Positions 45,490 through 52,990 of a stretch of DNA of 64,000 nucleotides are shown here, one piece after another. The stretch lies in assembly GCF_009856605.1 (NCBI RefSeq), contig NZ_CP047242.1, forward strand, positions 5,460,501 through 5,524,500, given 5' to 3'. Position numbers and translations under genes: made by a program. Within the stretch, counting starts at the first letter, position 1. Every line of letters begins with the position of its first letter. The stretch comes from Trichormus variabilis 0441 (GTDB lineage: Bacteria > Cyanobacteriota > Cyanobacteriia > Cyanobacteriales > Nostocaceae). Below the pieces are notes generated by a model, which saw only the letters and a program-made list of their open reading frames with translations, ran no database searches and was not told the origin of the DNA.

Positions 45490-46473
45490 ATGACGACAGT
45501 TGCCCTCAAAGATAGCAAGCAGCAACTAATGCAAGCATTTCAACAAATTTTAGCAGAACAGAAAAAACTAGAATCCAAAATAGCCACTAAACAAGAAGAA
45601 GCAGACAAGGCAAAAAATCAAGAAATTTTGGCAATTGCTTCTCAATATACAGTTGATAGTATTGTCAAATCTTTAGCAGATTTACAATTAGAATTTGGTA
45701 GTACTGTTAATGCACTCTCTACAAAATTGGCTAAAGAAAACTCTAAATTAGATGAATTGAACCAATCTATAGAAATTGAAACAAAGCATTTACAAGATTT
45801 ACAAAAAATTAGAGTTGTTGCAGATGCTTTAGATATCTTGACCCAAGAACACCAGGAAAAATTAAAGACTCTAGAGCAAGATACAGCTAGTAAAAGAGAA
45901 GCTTTAGAAAAAGAAATATCAACTAGACGTAAAGAATGGCAAAAAGAGCAAGCTGAATATGTAGAATCTCTACAAGCTTACAATGATATTTTAGCCAAAG
46001 AACGTCAGCAAGAAGCAGAGGAATATCAATATAAATTAGAAACAACTCGTAAACTCAACACAGATGTATACGAGTCTAAAAAACGGAATCTAGAAAGAGA
46101 TATTCAAGAAAGAACTCAACAGAAAGAGAAAGATTGGTCAGAAAGAGAAAAAATTAACACCGAACGTCAAACCATCTTTGCAGAATATCAACAAAAAGTA
46201 GCTGCATTCCCAGCAGAATTAGAAGAAGCAGTGAAAAAAGCTAGAGAAGAAGCAATTAAAGATACAAGTCAAAAAGCTAAAATTGAAGCAGATTTATTTG
46301 AAAAAGAGTGGGAAGCCAGTAAGCAGAGTTACGAATTAAAAATTAAATCACTGGAAGAAACTATTCAAAAACAAACAGAACAAATAGAAAGTATTTCGGC
46401 TCAATTGCAAACAACACTAAAACAATCACAAGATTTAGCAATGAGAGCTTTTGATAGTTCCACAACTAAATAA
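45490..46473 (+). CDS. zicK: Coiled-coil-rich protein, ZicK-type cytoskeletal filament subunit
   Basis: A 327-residue protein of almost entirely charged, helical, coiled-coil character (LAKENSKLDELNQSIEIE, EKEISTRRKEWQKEQAEYVE, KIEADLFEKEWEASKQSYEL). It is paralogous to the following gene, sharing a conserved start (QLEFGSTVNALSTKL, against QLGFGSAVNELSEKL), the RKEWQKEQ/INWQKEQ segment and a C-terminal LQTTLKQSQDLAMRAF-like block. From memory, Anabaena has a pair of adjacent coiled-coil proteins, ZicK and ZacK, that form a heteropolymer maintaining filament shape. The match of arrangement and character is good, but the symbol is recollection. A Shine-Dalgarno AGGGAG precedes the ATG. Confidence 0.62.
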   Translation: MTTVALKDSKQQLMQAFQQILAEQKKLESKIATKQEEADKAKNQEILAIASQYTVDSIVKSLADLQLEFGSTVNALSTKLAKENSKLDELNQSIEIETKHLQDLQKIRVVADALDILTQEHQEKLKTLEQDTASKREALEKEISTRRKEWQKEQAEYVESLQAYNDILAKERQQEAEEYQYKLETTRKLNTDVYESKKRNLERDIQERTQQKEKDWSEREKINTERQTIFAEYQQKVAAFPAELEEAVKKAREEAIKDTSQKAKIEADLFEKEWEASKQSYELKIKSLEETIQKQTEQIESISAQLQTTLKQSQDLAMRAFDSSTTK

Positions 46474-46525
46474 ATATCAGTTTTTGGAAATTCGCAACCA
46501 ATAGTGGCAGTAAATAGAGGTTTTT

Positions 46526-47605
46526 ATGGCAGTCAAAAAGTTAACTGATAAGAACACCAAAGCAGAAATTTTACAGGCTTATGAAGATTTAACTAAAGAA
46601 ACAGCATCTCTTAAGTCTCAACTTAGCCAAGCGCCTAAAGAAACACCAACTATCAAGAAAGAACAACCAAAATCAGAACAAACTCAGATAATGAATCAGC
46701 CTTATACCATCCAACAAAAAATGAATCATACAATTGAGAGTCTAGCAAAAATTCAGTTGGGATTTGGTAGTGCAGTAAATGAATTATCGGAAAAGCTGAC
46801 TACACAAGCTTCAACACTATCTGGAATTAGCGAAGCGGTGGCAACAGAAGTTGAGCAATTAAAAACCCTACATAGCTTAGAAGTTTCTGAAAATACATTA
46901 GATACACTTATTACTACTTATGAAGAAAATGCAAAAGCCTATCAAGATGAATTTAATCAGCGCTATGAAGTACTTTCGCAAGAAATTCTTGAACAAAGAA
47001 TAAATTGGCAAAAAGAACAAGAAGAATACCAAAGAAATATCAAAGAACGAAATGAAAATCAAAATAAAACTCGACAACGAGATAATGCAGAGTACAAATA
47101 TGATTTAGAACTTGCTCGTCAATTGGCAACGGATGACTACGAACAACAGCAAAAAGCTTTGTATAACCAATTAGAAGCATTACAACAAGATGCAGAAAAA
47201 CAGTGGAACGATCGGGAAAAAGTAATTGCCGAAAGAGAAAAGCAATTTGAAGATTTTAAAACGAAAGTAGAAGTATTTCCTAAAGAGAAAGAAGCTGCCG
47301 TTAAGAAAGCTACAGAAGAAGGTAAAGGGATTGCTTACTACCAAGCTAAGGTTAAAGCTGATTTATATGCTAAAGAAGTAGAAGGACAGAAACGCTTCTA
47401 TGAACAGAGACTTCAGTCTTTGGAACAAACAATTAACAATCAAGAGACGCGACTACAAAACTTATCTAAACAGCTTGATTCTGCACTCAAGCAAGTTCAA
47501 GATTTAGCGGTAAAAGCTATTGAAGGTACTGCTAATGTCAATTCTTATCAAGCAATCAAGGAAATAGCTTTAGAACAGGCAAAAAGTCAAGTGAAAAATA
47601 AATAA
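46526..47605 (+). CDS. zacK: Coiled-coil-rich protein, ZacK-type cytoskeletal filament subunit
   Basis: A 359-residue coiled-coil paralogue of the upstream product. It shares the QLGFGSAVNELSEKL start block, an INWQKEQEEYQRNIKER segment, AKVKADLYAKEVEGQKRFYE, and a SLEQTINNQETRLQNL...LKQVQDLAVKAIE tail. It has a longer N-terminus (about 65 residues, Lys/Gln-rich) and C-terminus. The 52-base gap suggests co-transcription with the first gene, as expected for two subunits of one polymer. The zacK name is given from memory by analogy with the Anabaena pair. Confidence 0.62.
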   Translation: MAVKKLTDKNTKAEILQAYEDLTKETASLKSQLSQAPKETPTIKKEQPKSEQTQIMNQPYTIQQKMNHTIESLAKIQLGFGSAVNELSEKLTTQASTLSGISEAVATEVEQLKTLHSLEVSENTLDTLITTYEENAKAYQDEFNQRYEVLSQEILEQRINWQKEQEEYQRNIKERNENQNKTRQRDNAEYKYDLELARQLATDDYEQQQKALYNQLEALQQDAEKQWNDREKVIAEREKQFEDFKTKVEVFPKEKEAAVKKATEEGKGIAYYQAKVKADLYAKEVEGQKRFYEQRLQSLEQTINNQETRLQNLSKQLDSALKQVQDLAVKAIEGTANVNSYQAIKEIALEQAKSQVKNK

Positions 47606-47627
47606 AATACAAATAATAAAAATAAAT

Positions 47628-47657
47628 AAAAAGACGTAATTTTCGTTACGTCTTTTT
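47628..47657. terminator. Strong bidirectional terminator
   Basis: A perfect 12-base stem (AAAAAGACGTAA at 47628-47639, TTACGTCTTTTT at 47646-47657) with a 6-base loop. A-rich and T-rich flanks allow it to work for the zacK transcript and for anything read on the minus strand from above. Confidence 0.9.
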
Positions 47658-47685
47658 AAAATGTAAACACATTTAATTAAAAATA

Positions 47686-47799
47686 TTATTGGTCTGTTTT
47701 ATCTGGTTTTCCATTATTGAGTGGTTTTTTTCTATTCTTGTTGCTTGCCTTTAAATTTTTATTGGATGGTTGATTGGGATTAGGTTGTTGGCTAGCCAT
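47686..47799 (-). CDS. Possible 37-residue basic, Asn/Lys/Pro-rich peptide
   Basis: A minus-strand frame of 37 codons encodes a low-complexity peptide starting MASQQPNPNQPSNKN and rich in Asn, Lys and Pro (total charge strongly positive). No good Shine-Dalgarno is visible. A strong terminator lies just beyond its stop (47628-47657), which would suit a short transcript. Such disordered basic peptides do occur in cyanobacteria, but this one is unproven. Confidence 0.35.
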   Translation of the reverse strand: MASQQPNPNQPSNKNLKASNKNRKKPLNNGKPDKTDQ

Positions 47800-47894
47800 A
47801 GAATGCAATCTGCTAATGAGTAATAATTGTATCTTCATTTAGCATATTACTATTTCCAGAAATCAGTCAATAAATTTACATAGTAAAATAAAAT

Positions 47895-47920
47895 AGAGAC
47901 GTTATAATATTTACGTCTCT
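47895..47920. repeat. Palindrome AGAGACGT-N10-ACGTCTCT
   Basis: AGAGACGT (47895-47902) and ACGTCTCT (47913-47920) form a perfect stem. The same arms occur at 61528-61552, where the spacer differs. It may end the hisA transcript 300 bases upstream on the minus strand. A T-rich stretch follows on that strand. Confidence 0.6.
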
Positions 47921-48227
47921 ATGTCCAAGGAAACCCATTATTTGTAGTTGTTTTAAGAACTGAAAGATTTGTCAGAATAAATTATTCAGTATTTTAAGCT
48001 ACTTTCTATAGATAGTTGCTCGGCAGGTTAATTTGATTACAACCAAATGTTTTAAACGAGTCAAAGGGAAACGCTAACTGCCGATGAACTTATATACCTA
48101 ACTACAATCTGGTATTGAGGATTCCGGAAATTAAAAAATACTATGGCAGTTTACAGGTGATCTTTGTGTTCACATAGTATCTTGTAAAGACCCTACGCAA
48201 ACACCACCAGCCTCAAGTTGAATTATC
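47921..48227. other. Intergenic region below hisA with a wide inverted repeat
   Basis: Non-coding. TCGGCAGGTTA at 48020-48030 and TAACTGCCGA at 48075-48084 are complementary with one base bulged, enclosing about 44 bases, and might form a structured RNA. No coding frame is convincing. Confidence 0.4.
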
Positions 48228-49001
48228 TTAAGCAAAGGAAGAGAAGTCTAAATTCGGTGGTATGTCTTGAATACGTCCTGGCCCGATCGCCTGCAATGCC
48301 TCTTTTAAGTTAATATCACCTGTATACAATGCACGTCCCACAATCACACCAGTCACGCCTTGGGGTTCCAACGCCAACAAACTCAACAAATCGGTGACAG
48401 AACTCACTCCACCAGATGCAATCACAGGGATGGAAATGGCGGCTGCTAGTTCTCGCAATGCGTCTAAATTTGGGCCTGCGAGAGTCCCGTCACGGTGGAT
48501 ATCTGTGTAAATGATGGCGGCTGCACCCATTTCCTGCATCTGTACAGCCAATTGAGTTGCTAAAACTTCAGATGTCTCTAACCAACCACGAGTAGCTACT
48601 AGTCCGTTACGAGCATCTATACCGATAATAATTTGTCCGGGGTATTGTTGACAGAGTTCTTGTACAAGCTGGGGTTGTTCTACGGCGACAGTACCGAGAA
48701 TTGCCCACTGTACACCTAAATTAAATACTTGTTCCACACTGGAACGATCGCGCAATCCGCCACCAATTTCAATAGGTATAGAAATAGCTTGAGCGATCGC
48801 TTCAATTGCTCCTAGATTTACTACTTTACCTGCTTTCGCACCATCTAAATCTACTATGTGCAGACGTGTTGCACCCTCATCTACCCACTGTTTAGCAACA
48901 TCAACCGGATTTTCACTAAACACTTGTGAGCGATCGTAGTCTCCTTGATAGAGTCGCACACAACGACCTTCTAGTAAATCAATTGCTGGAATAACATCCA
49001 T
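48228..49001 (-). CDS. hisA: ProFAR isomerase (phosphoribosylformimino-5-aminoimidazole carboxamide ribotide isomerase)
   Basis: A 257-residue TIM-barrel enzyme, fourth step of histidine synthesis. It has [23 protein letters not shown] at the start (catalytic Asp, phosphate loop), [32 protein letters not shown] (second catalytic Asp region) and [11 protein letters not shown] at 49001 is favoured because a GGGGGATGGAG sits 5-10 bases upstream. An ATG 6 bases earlier (49007) has the G-run directly against it. Confidence 0.96.
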   Translation of the reverse strand: MDVIPAIDLLEGRCVRLYQGDYDRSQVFSENPVDVAKQWVDEGATRLHIVDLDGAKAGKVVNLGAIEAIAQAISIPIEIGGGLRDRSSVEQVFNLGVQWAILGTVAVEQPQLVQELCQQYPGQIIIGIDARNGLVATRGWLETSEVLATQLAVQMQEMGAAAIIYTDIHRDGTLAGPNLDALRELAAAISIPVIASGGVSSVTDLLSLLALEPQGVTGVIVGRALYTGDINLKEALQAIGPGRIQDIPPNLDFSSFA

Positions 49002-49057
49002 CTCCATCCCCCTGTATTTAATGCCATGAAGAGTACTAATTTTGTGCAAATCCCGAT

Positions 49058-49348
49058 TTAGTTTTTCACTTTTAGTTGTCTGACAGCTTGTGCGAAACCC
49101 ACTACAATCAAGATATTAGAAAGAGTCAAAAATACTTCCGCACCACCGTGTAACCAGTCTACGTTTGCTAAGGCTTCACCATAATGAACTTTGGCATAAA
49201 TGCCGGCGGGAATAGTCACACCTACAAAAACAAGAGTACCGTAAAATCCATATAGGGCTAAACGAGGCATCAGCTGACTGCGGTGGATAAACCACAAGAA
49301 ACCCAAATAGGGAAATAGGGATAGGGCAAATAGGGTTTCTTTAGACAT
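49058..49348 (-). CDS. DUF3593 small membrane protein
   Basis: A 96-residue protein with three hydrophobic spans, conserved between cyanobacteria and chloroplasts (DUF3593 family). Features are [38 protein letters not shown] and [20 protein letters not shown]. The biochemical role is not established to my knowledge. ATG at 49348 is preferred to a GTG 6 bases upstream. It sits next to another chloroplast-conserved membrane gene (DUF2499) on the same strand. Confidence 0.75.
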   Translation of the reverse strand: MSKETLFALSLFPYLGFLWFIHRSQLMPRLALYGFYGTLVFVGVTIPAGIYAKVHYGEALANVDWLHGGAEVFLTLSNILIVVGFAQAVRQLKVKN

Positions 49349-49423
49349 AATCACAATTTGGTAACTGGTAATTGGTAATTGGGGGGAGAGATTTGCACTC
49401 GTTTACCTTCTCTCCCTTATTCT

Positions 49424-49732
49424 CTAATCCCTAACCTCTATTTTCGCAGAACGCCAAATCAACCATGCTGCTGCCAACAGGGTAAAATTCCCTACTAAAG
49501 TCATGGTTGCTTGCAGTGTCACTATCCATTCTAGAGATTCGGAGTTATCGAAATAATGCCATGTACAAGCACACATAGCACTAACCAAGGCTGGTAACAT
49601 TGCTAGGGACAATCCCCACCAACTGCGGTTAGCAGTGAGTTCGCCATAAGTCCAGATTAACCAAATAGCGGCAATCCACTCGATAACGCTAGAAACATGA
49701 ATAATCCAGGTGGGAATTGAGAGAACGTTCAT
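49424..49732 (-). CDS. Ycf49-like (DUF2499) small membrane protein
   Basis: A 102-residue protein with three hydrophobic spans. WIIHVSSVIEWIAAIWLIW, the central WWGLSLAMLPALVSAMCACTWHYFDNS and the C-terminal WIVTLQATMTLVGNFTLL match the DUF2499/Ycf49 family found in cyanobacteria and plastids. The function is unresolved. It is 75 bases upstream of the DUF3593 gene, so both may be co-transcribed. Confidence 0.78.
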   Translation of the reverse strand: MNVLSIPTWIIHVSSVIEWIAAIWLIWTYGELTANRSWWGLSLAMLPALVSAMCACTWHYFDNSESLEWIVTLQATMTLVGNFTLLAAAWLIWRSAKIEVRD

Positions 49733-49737
49733 AAGAT

Positions 49738-49778
49738 GGTCAATAGTCAGTAGTCAATTGTCAATAGTCAGTAGTCAT
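49738..49778 (-). repeat. Short tandem heptamer repeat (GTCAATA/GTCAGTA)
   Basis: Alternating GTCAATA and GTCAGTA heptamers precede the Ycf49-like gene. This is the same STRR class as elsewhere in the window. Confidence 0.85.
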
Positions 49779-49916
49779 TAGGCTTTGACTCAGCACTCGG
49801 CACTATGTTCATCTTCCCATAGGTAAATTCATATTTTTGGCGATATGACTGACATCTCGTCAACAATGAAGAAAATATTGATAATCTAAAATCCAACATC
49901 CACAATTTTAAATGGA

Positions 49917-50963
49917 ATGCGGGCATTATTATCTGGGTATTACGGTAAGGGAAATGGTGGTGACGAAGCTTTATTGGCAACGCTTCTGCAAATGTTACCA
50001 TCTCATGTTACGCCTGTGGTGCTGTCTGGAAATCCAGAAGAAACTAGCGATCGCTATGGTGTAGAATCTCACAATCGGATGTCTCTAACATCTGTGTTGC
50101 CAGCTTTACGTTCTTGTGATGCTTTTATTTGGGGTGGCGGGAGTCTAATTCAGGATGTCACCAGCAGTATCAGTCCTTTTTACTATGGGGGACTGATGGC
50201 GTTAGCGCAGAAAATGGGTTTAAAGACTGTAGCTTGGGCGCAAGGGATTGGCCCCCTAGTGCGTCCCCAGACTCGCTGGTTAGCACAACATAATTTTTCT
50301 GGTTGCACAACAGTTAGTGTACGCGATCGCGTGAGTGCTGCATTATTAGCTGATTGGCAGATTCCTTATATACTTGCACCAGACCCAGTTTGGGCGTTAC
50401 AGGCAAAACCATTCCCAGAACTTGCCAATTTACCTACCCCTAGAATTGCCGTCACCTTAAGAAACCATCCCCAATTAACAGCGCCACGGTTAGCTAACTT
50501 AACTCAAGCCTTGGTGAGTCTGCAAAAATCTACCCAAGCTTTTATTTTATTACTGCCATTTCAAAAAAGCGAAGATTTAGCGATCGCTCAAGCAATACAA
50601 CCTCAATTAAAAGATGTTAGCGAAATTGTGTGTATAGAAGACCCACAGATTTTAAAAGGTGTATTTCGTGGTGTTGAAATGGCGATCGGTATGAGGCTAC
50701 ACAGTCTAATTATGGCAGCAAGTGAAGGTTGTCGCTGTTTTGCCTTGAGTTATGACCCCAAAATCAATCGTTTAATGGAAGATTTGGCAATACCTGGATG
50801 GGATTTAGCCAATCTACCAGATAACGCCAATGTCATTAGTAAAACATGGATAGATTTCTACACTAACGCTCAACCTTTAGCATCTGAGAAAATCACAACC
50901 CTAGTAGAAGGTGCTTTTATGCACAGAGAATTATTGAGGAAAGCACTAGGGCGCATCAATTAG
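49917..50963 (+). CDS. csaB: Polysaccharide pyruvyl transferase CsaB-like
   Basis: A 348-residue protein of the CsaB family, which adds pyruvate ketals to cell-wall polysaccharides and so provides the ligand for SLH-domain proteins. It has LLSGYYGKGNGGDEALLATLLQ (N-terminal signature), WGGGSLIQD, WAQGIGPL and MRLHSLIMAA (nucleotide-sugar-type motif). Length is typical. An SLH-bearing porin is encoded in this window at 39-40.6 kb and would depend on such a modified polymer. The ATG at 49917 gives the family N-terminus MRALLSGYYG. Confidence 0.88.
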   Translation: MRALLSGYYGKGNGGDEALLATLLQMLPSHVTPVVLSGNPEETSDRYGVESHNRMSLTSVLPALRSCDAFIWGGGSLIQDVTSSISPFYYGGLMALAQKMGLKTVAWAQGIGPLVRPQTRWLAQHNFSGCTTVSVRDRVSAALLADWQIPYILAPDPVWALQAKPFPELANLPTPRIAVTLRNHPQLTAPRLANLTQALVSLQKSTQAFILLLPFQKSEDLAIAQAIQPQLKDVSEIVCIEDPQILKGVFRGVEMAIGMRLHSLIMAASEGCRCFALSYDPKINRLMEDLAIPGWDLANLPDNANVISKTWIDFYTNAQPLASEKITTLVEGAFMHRELLRKALGRIN

Positions 50964-51081
50964 GCAAGCTGAGATTAAAACTGCGAAATCTAAGATAAAC
51001 AACAGGAAAAAGATGACGGGTAGATACGCACTAAGAGATAAGCAGTGGGCAAGAGGGGTATGTGCAGGAGATTCGGTGTAT

Positions 51082-52080
51082 CTAAATATTTGATATCAGA
51101 TTCTCTTGCCAGCAACGTACACCAAAGGAACGACGGATATCACGCCAAATCTGTGTAGCAGCTAAAGCACCATCGCCAGCAGCAATCACGACTTGATTTA
51201 AACCAACTTTCAGATCACCAATGGCAAAAATACGTGGGTGGGAGGTGCGACACATCTTATCTGTGACGAGATTACCCCCTTTTAACTCTAAGTCGATTCT
51301 TTGCAAATAGGTATTGTGATAGCGAGAACCCATTGAGATTAAACCAGTTTCTAACTCAACTACCGTACCATCTACCAATTCCACACCTGACATATGATGA
51401 TTCTGACCTAAAAACCGCTTAATTGGTGTTTCCACTAAGCGATAACCATACTGCTGTAATTTAGAACGCAATTCTGTACTTACAGTAAACAATCCATGAG
51501 TAAAGATAGTAATGTAAGGTGTAAACCAACTCAGATTAAACACCATTTCCTCAATACTAGCTTCACTACCTGCAAAAAAGCCGCACTGTTTATCTATCAT
51601 TTCATAACCGTCACAAACCATACAAACGTGCAAATTATAGCCAGCGTATTCAAAAACATTCTGCATATTTTCTAAAGATGGTAGATGGTCAATAATGCCA
51701 CTAGCCGCAATCAAATACTTAGAATGCAACACAAAGTAAGTACTATTTTGACGACCAACTTTCACTCGCACAGCAAAAGTATCACCTTCGTCCACAACCT
51801 CTTCAACGTAAGCAGTTAAAAAATCTCCAGCCAATGATTCATAATGTTTTTTCCCTTGTTGTAGCAACACACGACCGGGAGTGTCTGGAGGCAATCCTAG
51901 ATAGTTATGTAATTCCTGCATCCAGAAAGAACGAGCCTTACCTTTATCAATAATTAGGCTAGAAAGACGGTATCTTTGTAAGTAGATTCCAGCAGATAAA
52001 CCACCAGCACCACCACCAACAATAATTGCATCATAAACATGGTCAAGACGTTCCGAAATATTAATCTTTGATATTTGCAT
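51082..52080 (-). CDS. Thioredoxin-reductase-like flavoprotein with altered NADPH domain
   Basis: A 332-residue FAD-dependent disulfide oxidoreductase. The FAD fold is clear: AIIVGGGAGGLSAGIYL, with IYLQRYRLSSLIIDKG following. A redox pair Cys153/Cys156 in CMVCDGYEM is at the place of TrxR CATCDG. The NADPH domain, however, reads GFFAGSEASIEEM where TrxR has VVGGGDSAAEEA, and the HRRxxFR motif that binds the 2' phosphate is not seen. The C-terminal AIGDLKVGLNQVVIAAGDGALAA (FAD) is kept. It may use another donor, as reported for some cyanobacterial TrxR-like (DDOR) proteins, or act with a different pyridine nucleotide. Confidence 0.82.
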   Translation of the reverse strand: MQISKINISERLDHVYDAIIVGGGAGGLSAGIYLQRYRLSSLIIDKGKARSFWMQELHNYLGLPPDTPGRVLLQQGKKHYESLAGDFLTAYVEEVVDEGDTFAVRVKVGRQNSTYFVLHSKYLIAASGIIDHLPSLENMQNVFEYAGYNLHVCMVCDGYEMIDKQCGFFAGSEASIEEMVFNLSWFTPYITIFTHGLFTVSTELRSKLQQYGYRLVETPIKRFLGQNHHMSGVELVDGTVVELETGLISMGSRYHNTYLQRIDLELKGGNLVTDKMCRTSHPRIFAIGDLKVGLNQVVIAAGDGALAATQIWRDIRRSFGVRCWQENLISNI

Positions 52081-52166
52081 ATTCTGGCTTTTTTCTATTT
52101 TTGTGGGGAATTAATGCAGTAAGCCATGTTTTCAAAAATTATCTTCTAGCAGCTTGCTTTTAAAAA

Positions 52167-52703
52167 TTAAACCCACCAAGGTTTTTCACCAGTACGGGGG
52201 TCTGTTTCTTGCCAAGATGAAATCCAAATGTAATCATCTTTAACCTGGACGTGAACCAACTTCAGAGGACGGTTAGCAGGTCCACGTTCTACGGAACCTT
52301 GGGCATCATAGCGTGAACCGTGACAAGGACATTGAAACTGTTGATCAACAGGATTCCAAGGGAAGGTACAACCCAAATGAGTACAGTTATTAACAATACC
52401 CATCGGATCAAGAGTGCCATCTTCCCTAACAGTTAAATAGGTAGGCTCACCAGCTAGTCCAGCAATTAAAGCCCGTGTTCCTGATGCTTGGACTAAAATT
52501 TGGCTGGCTGGGATGGGATGACCGATTTTGTCTTTAGCGAGAACACCACCTTCTGCGTCCGTACTTTCGGCTGGAGGCATAAAAAACTTAGTCGCTGGAT
52601 ATATGGCCGCACTAGCCGTAGCTGCCACAATAGCCCCAGTGAAGAAATTCAGGAGTTGCCGCCTGGACATGGAAGGATTGAGCTGATTTAAGGTATCGTC
52701 CAT
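52167..52703 (-). CDS. petC: Cytochrome b6f Rieske iron-sulfur protein
   Basis: A 178-residue Rieske protein with an N-terminal hydrophobic anchor (about 19-38, twin-Arg SRRQLL ahead of it). The 2Fe-2S ligand boxes are CTHLGC (Cys107, His109, Cys112) and CPCHGS (Cys125, His128). It transfers electrons from plastoquinol to cytochrome f on the lumenal side. Cyanobacteria carry several petC copies, and this one is not next to petA, so it is a secondary copy (petC2-like). It is divergent from a sulfide:quinone reductase-like gene. ATG at 52703 has an AGGTGAG upstream. Four codons further out an alternative start exists. Confidence 0.93.
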   Translation of the reverse strand: MDDTLNQLNPSMSRRQLLNFFTGAIVAATASAAIYPATKFFMPPAESTDAEGGVLAKDKIGHPIPASQILVQASGTRALIAGLAGEPTYLTVREDGTLDPMGIVNNCTHLGCTFPWNPVDQQFQCPCHGSRYDAQGSVERGPANRPLKLVHVQVKDDYIWISSWQETDPRTGEKPWWV

Positions 52704-52730
52704 AAACTTTCTCACCTTTTCATTAAATTA

Positions 52731-52768
52731 TACTCATACTATACTACTATATAGTTATATGATGAGAG
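52731..52768. promoter_or_regulatory. Imperfect palindrome in the petC/SQR divergent interval
   Basis: ACTATATAGT at 52746-52755 is a perfect 10-base palindrome, extended outward by CTCAT (52733-52737) and ATGAG (52762-52766), offset by one base. It lies 28 bases before the petC start and about 223 before the SQR start. Inference: an operator shared by the two genes. Confidence 0.45.
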
Positions 52769-52990
52769 GTTCCAAAAGGATCTTATTTTCCTTACTTCGT
52801 GTTTTACAGTCTGTAGCTTTATTAAAAGTCATACAAGAGTTCTGATAGCTGACAAATAATAATTATCAGAATCAATCTATGCTATTGAATTTGAAAATTG
52901 AGTATAAAAAACACACACAACATCACAAACCCCAGTCTCTAAACCTTCATTTTTGCTAATCAACAATCAAATATTCGGAGATTTCCGGCA

